Source: Fidelibacterota bacterium (GTDB lineage: Bacteria > Fidelibacterota > Marinisomatia > Marinisomatales > J089). Taken from it: a DNA stretch of 7,416 bases. This document shows, one piece after another, positions 1 to 6,499 of this stretch. The notes beneath the pieces were generated by a model. That model was given only the letters and a program-made list of their open reading frames with translations, was not told where the DNA came from and searched no databases. The stretch's first letter is position 1; each line of letters starts with the position of its first letter. A program made the position numbers and the translations under genes. The stretch lies in assembly GCA_003695105.1 (NCBI GenBank), contig RFIZ01000176.1, positions 1-7,416 on the forward strand, written 5' to 3'.

Positions 1-302
1 ATGTTATGCGCTACCAGGGGATATTCGCCGATAAATTCAAGGAATTCATCGACGACATCTTCCTCGACGGGACTATTGCGCACCATGTCATTGGAGATAC
101 CGGTGATGTCCGTAATCATGGAACTGATGGGGAACCCGGGGTTCAATAAGGTGATAAAATCATCGATCCGGTGCCCGTTTTCATATTTGATGGCGGCAAT
201 TTCGATGATTCGGTCCGTCGCCGGTTCCAAGCCGGTGGTTTCAAAATCAAAGGCCACGTAGGTATTCAATCCCAGGCGTTGTAACAGATCAGGTTCCAGC
301 AT
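1..302 (-). CDS. DnaQ-like DEDDh 3'-5' exonuclease domain, N-terminal part (partial)
   Basis: The first 100 codons of a gene that runs off the left edge. Starting at ATG 302-300 there is a short leader (MLEPDLLQRLGLN), then YVAFDFETTG (15-24) with the Exo I metal ligands Asp19 and Glu21, and RIIEIAAIKYENG (31-43). A core resembling the PolC/DnaQ family follows: LLNPGFPIS (52-60), ITDITGISNDMV (63-74), and LVAHN (96-100), which is the start of the Exo II motif. It acts on DNA or RNA 3' ends. Such domains occur as the Pol III epsilon subunit, fused to PolC, fused to a DinG-type helicase, or fused to a UvrC/Cho-like nuclease; the rest of the gene is needed to tell. The ATG overlaps the reductase stop by one base (TAATG), and a GGGG stretch lies just upstream. 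Confidence 0.85.
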   Translation of the reverse strand, partial: MLEPDLLQRLGLNTYVAFDFETTGLEPATDRIIEIAAIKYENGHRIDDFITLLNPGFPISSMITDITGISNDMVRNSPVEEDVVDEFLEFIGEYPLVAHN

Positions 303-1489
303 TAGATCCCCGTAAATAGTCGCGCTACATCGATGAGCAACGACGGTTTGGTGCGTAAAGCAGTCGAAAACATTTTGAACAGCGACAATTGATCTTCCGG
401 GACGGAGACCAGCCGATGGGCGATGGCATCCAATTCCTGATCGGTCAGGCGATAGATCGCCTCTTTCAGACGGTACAGGCGTTCGTGGTTCTTCCCACCG
501 ATTTTATACCACTTCTGTTCGTATGCTTTCAGTCGTTCCCTCGTGGGACGCAGGTTGTTCTTCAGGATTTCCACGGCCGTTTCCGCCGCCAGGAGTCCGC
601 TGCGCATACCGGATATGATGCCTCCGCCCGTAAGCGGATTCACGGTATGGGCCGCATCCCCGACCAGCATCAAGCCATCCGTCACCATCTCCCGGACGGT
701 TTTTGCCACCGGTACACCGCCGGCCACCGTGCTGAGCACAGCGCCGTTGGGATATTTCCATTCCAGGAATTCGTCCAGAAAACGATGGGCAGCCTTCCCG
801 TCCCGGGCAAAAACCCCATTGATCGCCAGCCCGATGTTGGCCATGGTTTTCCCTTTGGGAAACACCCACAGATAGCCTCCAGGCGCCCAGGAACTTGAGA
901 GATAAAACTCAAATATATTGGGAGTTACATCAATTCCAGAAACCGTTTTTTGAATCCCTGACTCCAGGTCTTTCAGTTTCAATTGGGTTCGGATTCCTGC
1001 CCAGCGGCCCACCCGACTTTCCACCCCATCGGCGCCTACGACCAGCCGGGCCCGAAGTTGAAAGGGCTCCTGTACCTGTCGACCGGTCACGCCGCACACT
1101 CCGTCCGGTGATGTCAGGAGTCCGTTTACATACGCTTTCGTGACGATCAGCGCCCCGGCTTCGGCAGCCTTTACGGCTAAGTCATAATCGAAAATGCGAC
1201 GATCCAAGATATAACCGGTTTCCCGGAGAGGAAATTCGATCACCGTTTCGTCCGGAGACACCAGTCGGATGCGATCGATGGTCGTGCGGATCCAGCGGGG
1301 GTCGGGGTCATGAAAGATACGCAGGCCGGCATCGCTGACAGCCTCTCCGCAGCGAACCGGTACTCCGATGTCCCGATCTTTTTCCAGGACGACCACCTTC
1401 AACCCAGCCAGGGCGGCGTGGAGGGCGAACGTCGTCCCTGCCGGTCCACCGCCCACCACGGCTATATCAGTCTGTAGAGGAATCTTCAC
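302..1489 (-). CDS. Geranylgeranyl reductase family FAD-dependent oxidoreductase
   Basis: A 395-residue flavoprotein that would reduce isoprenoid double bonds in lipids, prenyl alcohols or quinone side chains. Residues 8-38 form the FAD Rossmann motif (VVGGGPAG, 11-18, with Glu36). PVRCGEAVS (44-52) carries the conserved cysteine, Cys47, typical of geranylgeranyl reductases. GADGVESRVGRWAG (152-165) is the second FAD-contact motif. GYLWVFP (205-211) matches the substrate-side YxWxFP motif, and GDAAHTVNPLTGGGI (277-291) is the flavin ribityl motif. The later part of the usual YxWxFP...GxG motif reads GLA (220-222). The start is GTG at 1489-1487 inside the ferredoxin gene. The stop TAA shares a base with the ATG of the following exonuclease. 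Candidate substrates are archaeal-type ether lipids, polyprenols or menaquinone (MenJ-like); the family is clear, the substrate is not. Confidence 0.9.
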   Translation of the reverse strand: MKIPLQTDIAVVGGGPAGTTFALHAALAGLKVVVLEKDRDIGVPVRCGEAVSDAGLRIFHDPDPRWIRTTIDRIRLVSPDETVIEFPLRETGYILDRRIFDYDLAVKAAEAGALIVTKAYVNGLLTSPDGVCGVTGRQVQEPFQLRARLVVGADGVESRVGRWAGIRTQLKLKDLESGIQKTVSGIDVTPNIFEFYLSSSWAPGGYLWVFPKGKTMANIGLAINGVFARDGKAAHRFLDEFLEWKYPNGAVLSTVAGGVPVAKTVREMVTDGLMLVGDAAHTVNPLTGGGIISGMRSGLLAAETAVEILKNNLRPTRERLKAYEQKWYKIGGKNHERLYRLKEAIYRLTDQELDAIAHRLVSVPEDQLSLFKMFSTALRTKPSLLIDVARLFTGI

Positions 1490-1652
1490 TCTTTAGTACT
1501 TCCAGGGGACAGACATACACGCAAAGCATACAATCAATGCATTCTTCATGGTCGATGTCAATGTCTGCTTCGGTTAATTCAATGCAGTCCGGTGGACAGA
1601 CACTGACACACGCGCCGCAAAAATCGCAGGCTTGTTCAACAATGGTGATCAT
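1467..1652 (-). CDS. 2[4Fe-4S] ferredoxin, clostridial type
   Basis: A 61-residue cytoplasmic electron carrier. Two complete cluster motifs are present: C9-x2-C12-x2-C15-x3-C19-P and C38-x2-C41-x2-C44-x3-C48-P; as usual each cluster takes its fourth ligand from the other motif. The length is typical of small bacterial ferredoxins and the segment between motifs is strongly acidic. An extra Cys23 lies just after the first motif. The ATG overlaps the stop of the membrane protein by four bases (ATGA), and the 3' end overlaps the flavoprotein gene by 23 bases. The position directly before a geranylgeranyl-reductase homologue suggests it is that enzyme's electron donor, as reported for the Methanosarcina pair; a role for other redox partners is not excluded. 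Confidence 0.93.
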   Translation of the reverse strand: MITIVEQACDFCGACVSVCPPDCIELTEADIDIDHEECIDCMLCVYVCPLEVLKSEDSSTD

Positions 1653-2452
1653 GCGGTTTGCGACAGAGGTTCATCAGGGTCTACACCGAAGGAGGGATGA
1701 ATAATTCCCAACCGGAAATAATAGTAGTACCGCCAAAAATAGAACCAGACCAGTGAAACCACAAAAAACCAGCCTTCCCGCATACCGATAAATCCCACCA
1801 GAGCGAAGAGGGGATAGAATTGCAGGCGCTGAACGTGACGGGCATGTGCATCGGCAAGGGCCACAAGAAAAAACGGCAGTCCGACAGCCGCGGCAGTACT
1901 CAACACGGGATCATCCAATCCGATACCAATTCCCATGGCCAATCCATACAGGAGGGTCCCCCCTCCTACTTTCGCCCGATGCCGGGCCGATGCCGGTATC
2001 TGTTTGAACCCGTCACGCTCTTCCAGAGAGATGGCATACCCCAAACGCAAGGCTCCAAATGCGGCCAAATACCCAAGAAGGTAGATGAAGGTGAGGCCCG
2101 TTGGACGTCCCCAGCCGCTGAGGAAGGCTATTACCGCCAGGGCCATTTCGGCTATTCCCGTTCGGCGAGTCAGGGGACCCGTCGGATCATACCAACCCCG
2201 GCGGTGCAGGAGAGTACTCAACCCCAGGGACCATACCAACAGTCCACCCAGTCCATACAGAGTCCAGGTGAAATCCCAATAGACATACCGATTGATAACA
2301 CCATGATGAGCGGCCATACCGGCAGCGAACAGAGCCCAGACCCCGTACCAGGAAACCGGATGCAATTCTTCCACCGGGTCCAATCTTTTGGCGAGTTCAA
2401 ACGCCCGCTCGTGGCGCCTGGTACCGACCGGAAAAAAGCGTTGTCCCAGCAT
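1649..2452 (-). CDS. Polytopic membrane protein of unknown family
   Basis: I do not recognise this 267-residue protein. After a basic, soluble N-terminus (1-32) it has about seven or eight hydrophobic segments, roughly 37-53, 64-82, 103-118, 120-141, 163-179, 183-200, 212-223 and 227-245. Polar landmarks are HRRGWYDPTGPLTRRTG (83-99), SLEERDGFKQIPASARHRAK (142-161), ADAHARHVQRLQFYP (200-214) and an aromatic run WFYFWRYYYYFRLGIIHPSFG (236-256), then an acidic tail. There is no NDxxDxxxD motif of UbiA prenyltransferases and no other catalytic signature. ATG at 2452-2450 is chosen because it starts one base after the symporter stop; a TTG at 2494 would add 14 residues overlapping that gene. Its TGA overlaps the ferredoxin ATG (ATGA), suggesting coupling with the ferredoxin and reductase. 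It could be a membrane partner or electron carrier site for them, which is inference. Confidence 0.8.
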   Translation of the reverse strand: MLGQRFFPVGTRRHERAFELAKRLDPVEELHPVSWYGVWALFAAGMAAHHGVINRYVYWDFTWTLYGLGGLLVWSLGLSTLLHRRGWYDPTGPLTRRTGIAEMALAVIAFLSGWGRPTGLTFIYLLGYLAAFGALRLGYAISLEERDGFKQIPASARHRAKVGGGTLLYGLAMGIGIGLDDPVLSTAAAVGLPFFLVALADAHARHVQRLQFYPLFALVGFIGMREGWFFVVSLVWFYFWRYYYYFRLGIIHPSFGVDPDEPLSQTA

Positions 2453-2453
2453 G

Positions 2454-3830
2454 TTAAAAACGAATGATTCCGATAGAATAGAGGAAAACGACAAAGATCA
2501 TGACCGGAGCAAAATATTTCAGGACCGAAAGCCAGCCAGCCGACACTTCATGGCGCTGGCGGAACCATGTTGCCGCCCCGCTTTTGATGGCCCGCAGCGC
2601 ACGATCACTGCCCCAAATCCAGGCGACGAAGACCGCGATGAGAAATCCTCCCAGAGGCAGGAGAATATTCGCAGCCAGATAATCCACCAGATCGAAAAAG
2701 TTCAAGCCAAATACTTTTACATCCGCCATCAAATTGTATGACAGAGACGAAGGCACACCGATGAGAAAGACGATGGTTCCCATCACCAGAACCGCCCGAT
2801 GACGATCCCATCCCTTTTCATCCACAAAATAGGCCACGATGACTTCCAGGAGGGAAATGGCCGAACTCAGGGCTGCCAGCACCAGCAGGATGAAAAAGAG
2901 GATCGAAAACAAATAGCCTCCCGGCATTTTCGCAAATACTACCGGTAAGGTCTGGAAGATGAGACCCGGGCCCACCGCAGGATTCAGTCCGGCCGAAAAT
3001 ACAGCGGTGAAAATGGCGATACCGGCCAAGAGAGCGATCAGTGTATCCAGGATGACGATTTGAAGCGCCGAAGAAGGAATGTCGTCCTCCCGACTCATAT
3101 AACTCCCGTAGGTCATCATGGCACCCATGCCGAGACTCAGGGTAAAAAAGGCATGTCCCAGAGCCACCAAAACCGAATTCCCGTTGATCTTGGACCAGTC
3201 AGCCACCCAGAGGAAGGCCATTCCCTTGCCGGAACCCGGTAATGTGATTCCGCGGATCACCAGAATCACGATGATGACAAACAACAACGGCATCATGATT
3301 TTACTGCCCAGTTCGATTCCTTTTTTCACCCCGGCGTAGACTACAAACATAGTGAGCCCGGCGAACAGTAGATGATAACCCAAAATCCAGACCGGGGTCT
3401 GGACCAACTGATTGAAATGCTCGCCGGCCATCGCCGGAGTCGTATAGTCAAAAAAGGATCCCTTGATGGCCTCGACGATATATCCCAGCGCCCAACCGGC
3501 CACGACATTGTAATAGGACAGAATGAGGAAACCGGCTACCACGCCCATACCGCCTACAGCAATCCAGAATTTGGAATTATTCAGGGCCCGAAAGGCTCCC
3601 ACAGGGTTGCGTTGGGTTTCCCGGCCCATGAGGATTTCCGCCATCAGGACGGGTAAACCGATCAGAGCAATGCATATCAAGTAGACAAATACAAAAGCAG
3701 CTCCCCCGTTTTCTCCGGCGATATAGGGGAATTTCCAAATATTTCCCAAACCAATGGCCGAACCGGCCGCTGCCAGAATAAATCCCACATGGGTTCCCCA
3801 GGATTCTCTCTTTTTCATAGGTTCACTCAC
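2454..3830 (-). CDS. Sodium:neurotransmitter symporter (NSS/SNF) family transporter
   Basis: An inner-membrane Na+-coupled importer of the LeuT/MhsT/Tyt1 family, most likely for an amino acid. The 458-residue length suits the bacterial 11-helix form, and I count about 11 hydrophobic segments. Helix 1 carries the signature AAAGSAIGLGNIWKFPY (about 20-36) with the unwound Na+/substrate region. Helix 6 reads GHAFFTLSLGMGAMMTYGSY, and helix 8 carries LAALSSAISLLEV, where the family Na2-site small and hydroxyl residues lie. Substrate cannot be assigned. The start is GTG at 3830-3828, overlapping the upstream stop (GTGAGTGA, 8 bases); an ATG four codons later (3818-3816) is also possible and neither has a clear ribosome binding site. 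The stop TAA comes one base before the ATG of the next gene. Confidence 0.95.
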   Translation of the reverse strand: MSEPMKKRESWGTHVGFILAAAGSAIGLGNIWKFPYIAGENGGAAFVFVYLICIALIGLPVLMAEILMGRETQRNPVGAFRALNNSKFWIAVGGMGVVAGFLILSYYNVVAGWALGYIVEAIKGSFFDYTTPAMAGEHFNQLVQTPVWILGYHLLFAGLTMFVVYAGVKKGIELGSKIMMPLLFVIIVILVIRGITLPGSGKGMAFLWVADWSKINGNSVLVALGHAFFTLSLGMGAMMTYGSYMSREDDIPSSALQIVILDTLIALLAGIAIFTAVFSAGLNPAVGPGLIFQTLPVVFAKMPGGYLFSILFFILLVLAALSSAISLLEVIVAYFVDEKGWDRHRAVLVMGTIVFLIGVPSSLSYNLMADVKVFGLNFFDLVDYLAANILLPLGGFLIAVFVAWIWGSDRALRAIKSGAATWFRQRHEVSAGWLSVLKYFAPVMIFVVFLYSIGIIRF

Positions 3831-4266
3831 TGTCTTGGTTATCAGTCACATTCTTTTCTTCAATCGAACGATCCATCACGGCTGCATACGTGGATAAATG
3901 GGCATCCACTACCGCATCCAGGAGGCCATATACATACAGAAATCCCATCCACCAGGCATATTTATTTCTTTTCTCCAGATAACGGTGCCGCGGGAGCGGG
4001 AAATCGGTGGAATAATGGCGGTAGAATTTACGATTCTCATTCCATTGATAAATGGCTATCCCTTCCAATGTTCCCAAAAGGAGAGCTTTCAACCATTTTC
4101 CATTATATACCTGACCGGTGCCCGGATAGATCAAGGACCAGTAAGCCGCCTGCCGGGGATCCTTGGCTTTCACCTGAGTGGAATCCGGGGCTTGGGCCGT
4201 GATGGCTGACCCCAGCAGGACCAGCGCAACAGCCAGCCTGAAATTACGTGGAATCGCGGGGGTCAT
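3823..4266 (-). CDS. Small DUF5683-like exported/membrane protein
   Basis: This is a 147-residue protein of unknown function. Residues 1-26 form a signal peptide (basic N-region, hydrophobic stretch about 11-22, and an A-Q-A site for cleavage after Ala26). After a short polar linker comes YPGTGQVYNGKWLKA (47-61), followed by a hydrophobic helix (about 60-74), a basic/aromatic stretch with KFYRHY and RYLEKRNKY, and a second hydrophobic segment ending LLDAVVDAHL (115-124). The 'PG-x-GQ-x-YNG-x-x-x-KA ... DA-x-VDAHL' layout is that of DUF5683 proteins of Bacteroidota and relatives, recalled rather than searched. The tail is acidic. The ATG lies inside the end of the lipid kinase gene (23-base overlap) and the stop overlaps the symporter GTG by 8 bases, so it is locked between them. 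No enzymatic motif is visible. Confidence 0.8.
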   Translation of the reverse strand: MTPAIPRNFRLAVALVLLGSAITAQAPDSTQVKAKDPRQAAYWSLIYPGTGQVYNGKWLKALLLGTLEGIAIYQWNENRKFYRHYSTDFPLPRHRYLEKRNKYAWWMGFLYVYGLLDAVVDAHLSTYAAVMDRSIEEKNVTDNQDSE

Positions 4267-5206
4267 GATCCCAGTTCCCGATTACCGGTTGTTCGTGGGG
4301 ATGGAGGGTGACCAAGAGACGAGTCCGGTCTCCGGGTAGCATCTCACCATCCAGATGAAGGGGAATCGAAATGGGACTTTCGATGGATAATGTTTTCGCC
4401 CGAAATGTCTGGATCTCATCCAATTCGGTAATGGTCCCATTGAACAAGCGGTAAAAATTGGTCAAGATTCGCCAGCGGGAAATCCGTTCGATATACGAAA
4501 CGTCAAAATAGCCGTCGTCCAACCGCGCCTGGGGAGTCAGACGCAGTCCACCTCCCACATTCCAGCCGTTTCCCACACTAATCAGGAATGTGTCGGTTTC
4601 CAGCGTCAGATCATCATCCAGGATGATTTTCATCGGAATCCGGCGATAGGTGAAAAAGGTGTAGGCAATGGCCAGTAAATACCGGGCCGATCCTTTGATA
4701 AAAGACAGCACGATTCCGATGTCGTTGCTCCGGCCTTCAAATCCCATTCCCAGGGCATTAATAAAGCGTCGACCGTTGATCTCACCCACATCCAGATATT
4801 TGACGTTTTCCCGGAGAAGAATGTCCACTGCTTCCGCCAGGTCATCATGGGGAATATTGCAACTCCGGGCGAAATCGTTCCCGGTTCCGATCGGAATCAT
4901 ACCAAGCGGTTTTTTCAATTCCGGCAGGCCGTTGATGATTTCATTGACGGTGCCATCTCCCCCCACCGACACTACCACATCAAAGGCCTGACCCAGGGTT
5001 TGTACCAGCTCCACCGCATGCCAGGGTTCGTTCGTAAAATGAAATTCGAAGGATACGTCCCGGTCCTGCAGCAGCCGTTCCAATTGTGGCAGAGCCTTCA
5101 TGGTTTTGCCGCTGCTGGCGGCGGGATTCACGATCAGGAGGTATTTCTTCCCTGATTCGGTCACGGTCTGTTTGTTGGTTGATTCATTTCCATCCTGACC
5201 GGACAA
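4244..5206 (-). CDS. Diacylglycerol/lipid kinase family protein (YegS/DgkB/BmrU type)
   Basis: A soluble or peripheral-membrane lipid kinase that would phosphorylate diacylglycerol or a related lipid alcohol using ATP. Hallmarks are LIVNPAASSGK (24-34), the nucleotide-binding VSVGGDGTVNEIING (79-93), PIGTGNDFAR (105-114), a mid-protein NALGMGFEG segment, DDGYFDV, and a C-terminal HLDGE motif, all in the expected order. The 320-residue length is normal. The start is awkward: the open frame has no ATG before the kinase core, and the most upstream plausible codon is TTG at 5206-5204, 20 bases after the GlmU-like stop. A GTG at codon 15 is an alternative; neither has a clear Shine-Dalgarno, so translation may depend on the upstream gene. 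Its 3' end overlaps the next gene by 23 bases. The lipid substrate is not readable; YegS-like members can act on phosphatidylglycerol. Confidence 0.9.
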   Translation of the reverse strand: MSGQDGNESTNKQTVTESGKKYLLIVNPAASSGKTMKALPQLERLLQDRDVSFEFHFTNEPWHAVELVQTLGQAFDVVVSVGGDGTVNEIINGLPELKKPLGMIPIGTGNDFARSCNIPHDDLAEAVDILLRENVKYLDVGEINGRRFINALGMGFEGRSNDIGIVLSFIKGSARYLLAIAYTFFTYRRIPMKIILDDDLTLETDTFLISVGNGWNVGGGLRLTPQARLDDGYFDVSYIERISRWRILTNFYRLFNGTITELDEIQTFRAKTLSIESPISIPLHLDGEMLPGDRTRLLVTLHPHEQPVIGNWDHDPRDST

Positions 5207-5226
5207 GTTAAACCGGAGACTCGGGC

Positions 5227-6480
5227 TCAGGGTAGGATATTGTTCGCCTTCCGATCCGGTTCGGTGCGGATAAATATTTCCCGGAAAAGCCGGCGGTCCG
5301 CGTCATCAAAGGTCACTTTCCGCCGGGCCATCACCCGCTCAGCTACCGCCATGGCTTTTTCCAGTTGATAGGGAACATAGTGACCGGCGCCTCCCCAGGT
5401 AAAGGATGGGATATATTTCGGGTGTAAATCAGGACCATAGAGATTACAATTGAATCCGATCACCGTGCCGGTGTTGATGGTGGAGTTGATCCCGCATTTG
5501 GAATGATCGCCCATGATCATGCCCAGAAACTGCGTACCGCTGTCCATCCATTGACCATTTACCCACATCCGGACGGTACCATAGTTGTTCTTCAGATCGG
5601 AGTTGTTGGAGTCGGCTCCGATGTTCACCCAGCTCCCCAGGTAGGCGTGCCCCAAAAACCCTTCATGTTGTTTATTGGAATAGGAATGGAGGATGGATTC
5701 CTCCACCTCTCCTCCCACCTTACACACCGGTCCGATGGTTGTATTTTCATAGATCTTCGCCCCGGCCTTGATCAGACTGTTTTTTCCCACATAGAGGGGT
5801 CCTTCCAGAAAGGCATTGGGCAGAACCCGCGCTCCGTCGTCGAGCATGATCGGTCCCTCGGAAGCATCCAACACGACCCCCGGTTTCAGGGAAACATGGG
5901 ACCCCAGCCAGATGTTTTCTTCCTCCACACAATGAATGCCCGGCACCTGTATATCGGTTCCCGACGGTGTACGAAAGATCCGTTCAGCGTCCTGTCGCAA
6001 CAGATCGCCGTTCCAGCGAACCACATCCCAGGGGTACTGGAGCAGAGTGGCCGAACCATCAGTAACGCTTACTGTAGGTAAGTTGCGCAATTGAGGAACC
6101 AGGTCCGGATCCGCGGCATGGATCCGGTTCCAGTCGGCTTCTGCCAGTTTCCCTCCAATCAGAACGTCCTGGTTCACCAAAACGTTGTTCTCTGGCAAGG
6201 CGGTTAATTGATTCAGATCAGCCTGCAACCCGGCCAGCCGGCTATTGATCACCAGAACGGTTTGCCGGGTGGATTGGTTTTCGGCCGCCTCCGGGATGAG
6301 TCGGGTGGACACCTCCTCCAGGTAGTCCCTGACGCGGAATTGGATCAGGGATGTCCCTGCCCCAAGGCGCAGTCGCTCCAGCAAAGTAAAAGCGCCCACC
6401 CGGATATCGAAAGCCGGACGCGCCAAAGTAATGGGGTACAACTGGGTGACCCGATGATCTTCGAACAGGCAGATGCGCAT
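5227..6480 (-). CDS. GlmU-like sugar nucleotidyltransferase/acyltransferase (alternative bacterial GlmU family)
   Basis: This 417-residue protein probably makes UDP-GlcNAc, or a related nucleotide sugar, for cell envelope synthesis. The N-terminus (MRICLFEDHR, then LYPITLARPAFDIRVGAFTL, 14-33) matches the NTP_transf_4 type head of the 'alternative GlmU' family common in Bacteroidota and relatives; VNQDVLIGG lies at 102-110. It lacks the GxGxRM-type loop of classical GlmU. From about residue 190 on there are hexapeptide-like repeats (GSHVSLKPGVVL, DDGARVLPNAFLEG, GKNSLIKAGAKI, MGDHSKCGINST) that should form a left-handed beta-helix. The segment NKQHEGFLGHAYLGSWVNIG (269-288) followed by NNYGTV corresponds in layout to the acetyltransferase region of GlmU. 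The order nagB-GlmU-like supports an amino-sugar substrate. The sugar and nucleotide specificity, and whether both activities are present, are inferred. Confidence 0.85.
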   Translation of the reverse strand: MRICLFEDHRVTQLYPITLARPAFDIRVGAFTLLERLRLGAGTSLIQFRVRDYLEEVSTRLIPEAAENQSTRQTVLVINSRLAGLQADLNQLTALPENNVLVNQDVLIGGKLAEADWNRIHAADPDLVPQLRNLPTVSVTDGSATLLQYPWDVVRWNGDLLRQDAERIFRTPSGTDIQVPGIHCVEEENIWLGSHVSLKPGVVLDASEGPIMLDDGARVLPNAFLEGPLYVGKNSLIKAGAKIYENTTIGPVCKVGGEVEESILHSYSNKQHEGFLGHAYLGSWVNIGADSNNSDLKNNYGTVRMWVNGQWMDSGTQFLGMIMGDHSKCGINSTINTGTVIGFNCNLYGPDLHPKYIPSFTWGGAGHYVPYQLEKAMAVAERVMARRKVTFDDADRRLFREIFIRTEPDRKANNILP

Positions 6481-6485
6481 GATGC

Positions 6486-6493
6486 TTCCTCCC
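6486..6493 (-). promoter_or_regulatory. Ribosome binding site that fixes the GlmU-like start
   Basis: The minus strand reads GGGAGGAA, ending five bases before the ATG at 6480-6478. An in-frame ATG nine codons upstream (6507-6505) lies inside the end of nagB and has no comparable site. The residues added by that longer start do not look like the family N-terminus, so the downstream ATG is preferred. Confidence 0.75.
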
Positions 6494-6499
6494 GAGTGG

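Noticed and set aside
1..261. Plus-strand open frame starting at the window edge
   Set aside because: The minus strand of the same region reads as a DnaQ-like exonuclease with Exo I residues and PolC-like core, which explains the stretch better.
389..898. Plus-strand open frame of 169 codons opposite the geranylgeranyl reductase
   Set aside because: The minus strand carries the flavoprotein motifs across the same bases; no independent support.
1649..2452. UbiA-type prenyltransferase identity for the membrane protein
   Set aside because: Tempting beside a GGR, but neither the NDxxDxxxD nor the second Asp-rich motif is present; kept only as a fold to test.
1820..2467. Long plus-strand open frame (215 codons) opposite the unknown membrane protein
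   Set aside because: It has no recognisable motif and low-complexity Gln/Pro/Arg-rich composition. It lies antisense to a frame with clear membrane-protein character that fits the operon spacing.
5503..6081. Plus-strand open frame of 192 codons opposite the GlmU-like gene
   Set aside because: No motif is seen and it is antisense to clear beta-helix repeats; treated as a shadow.
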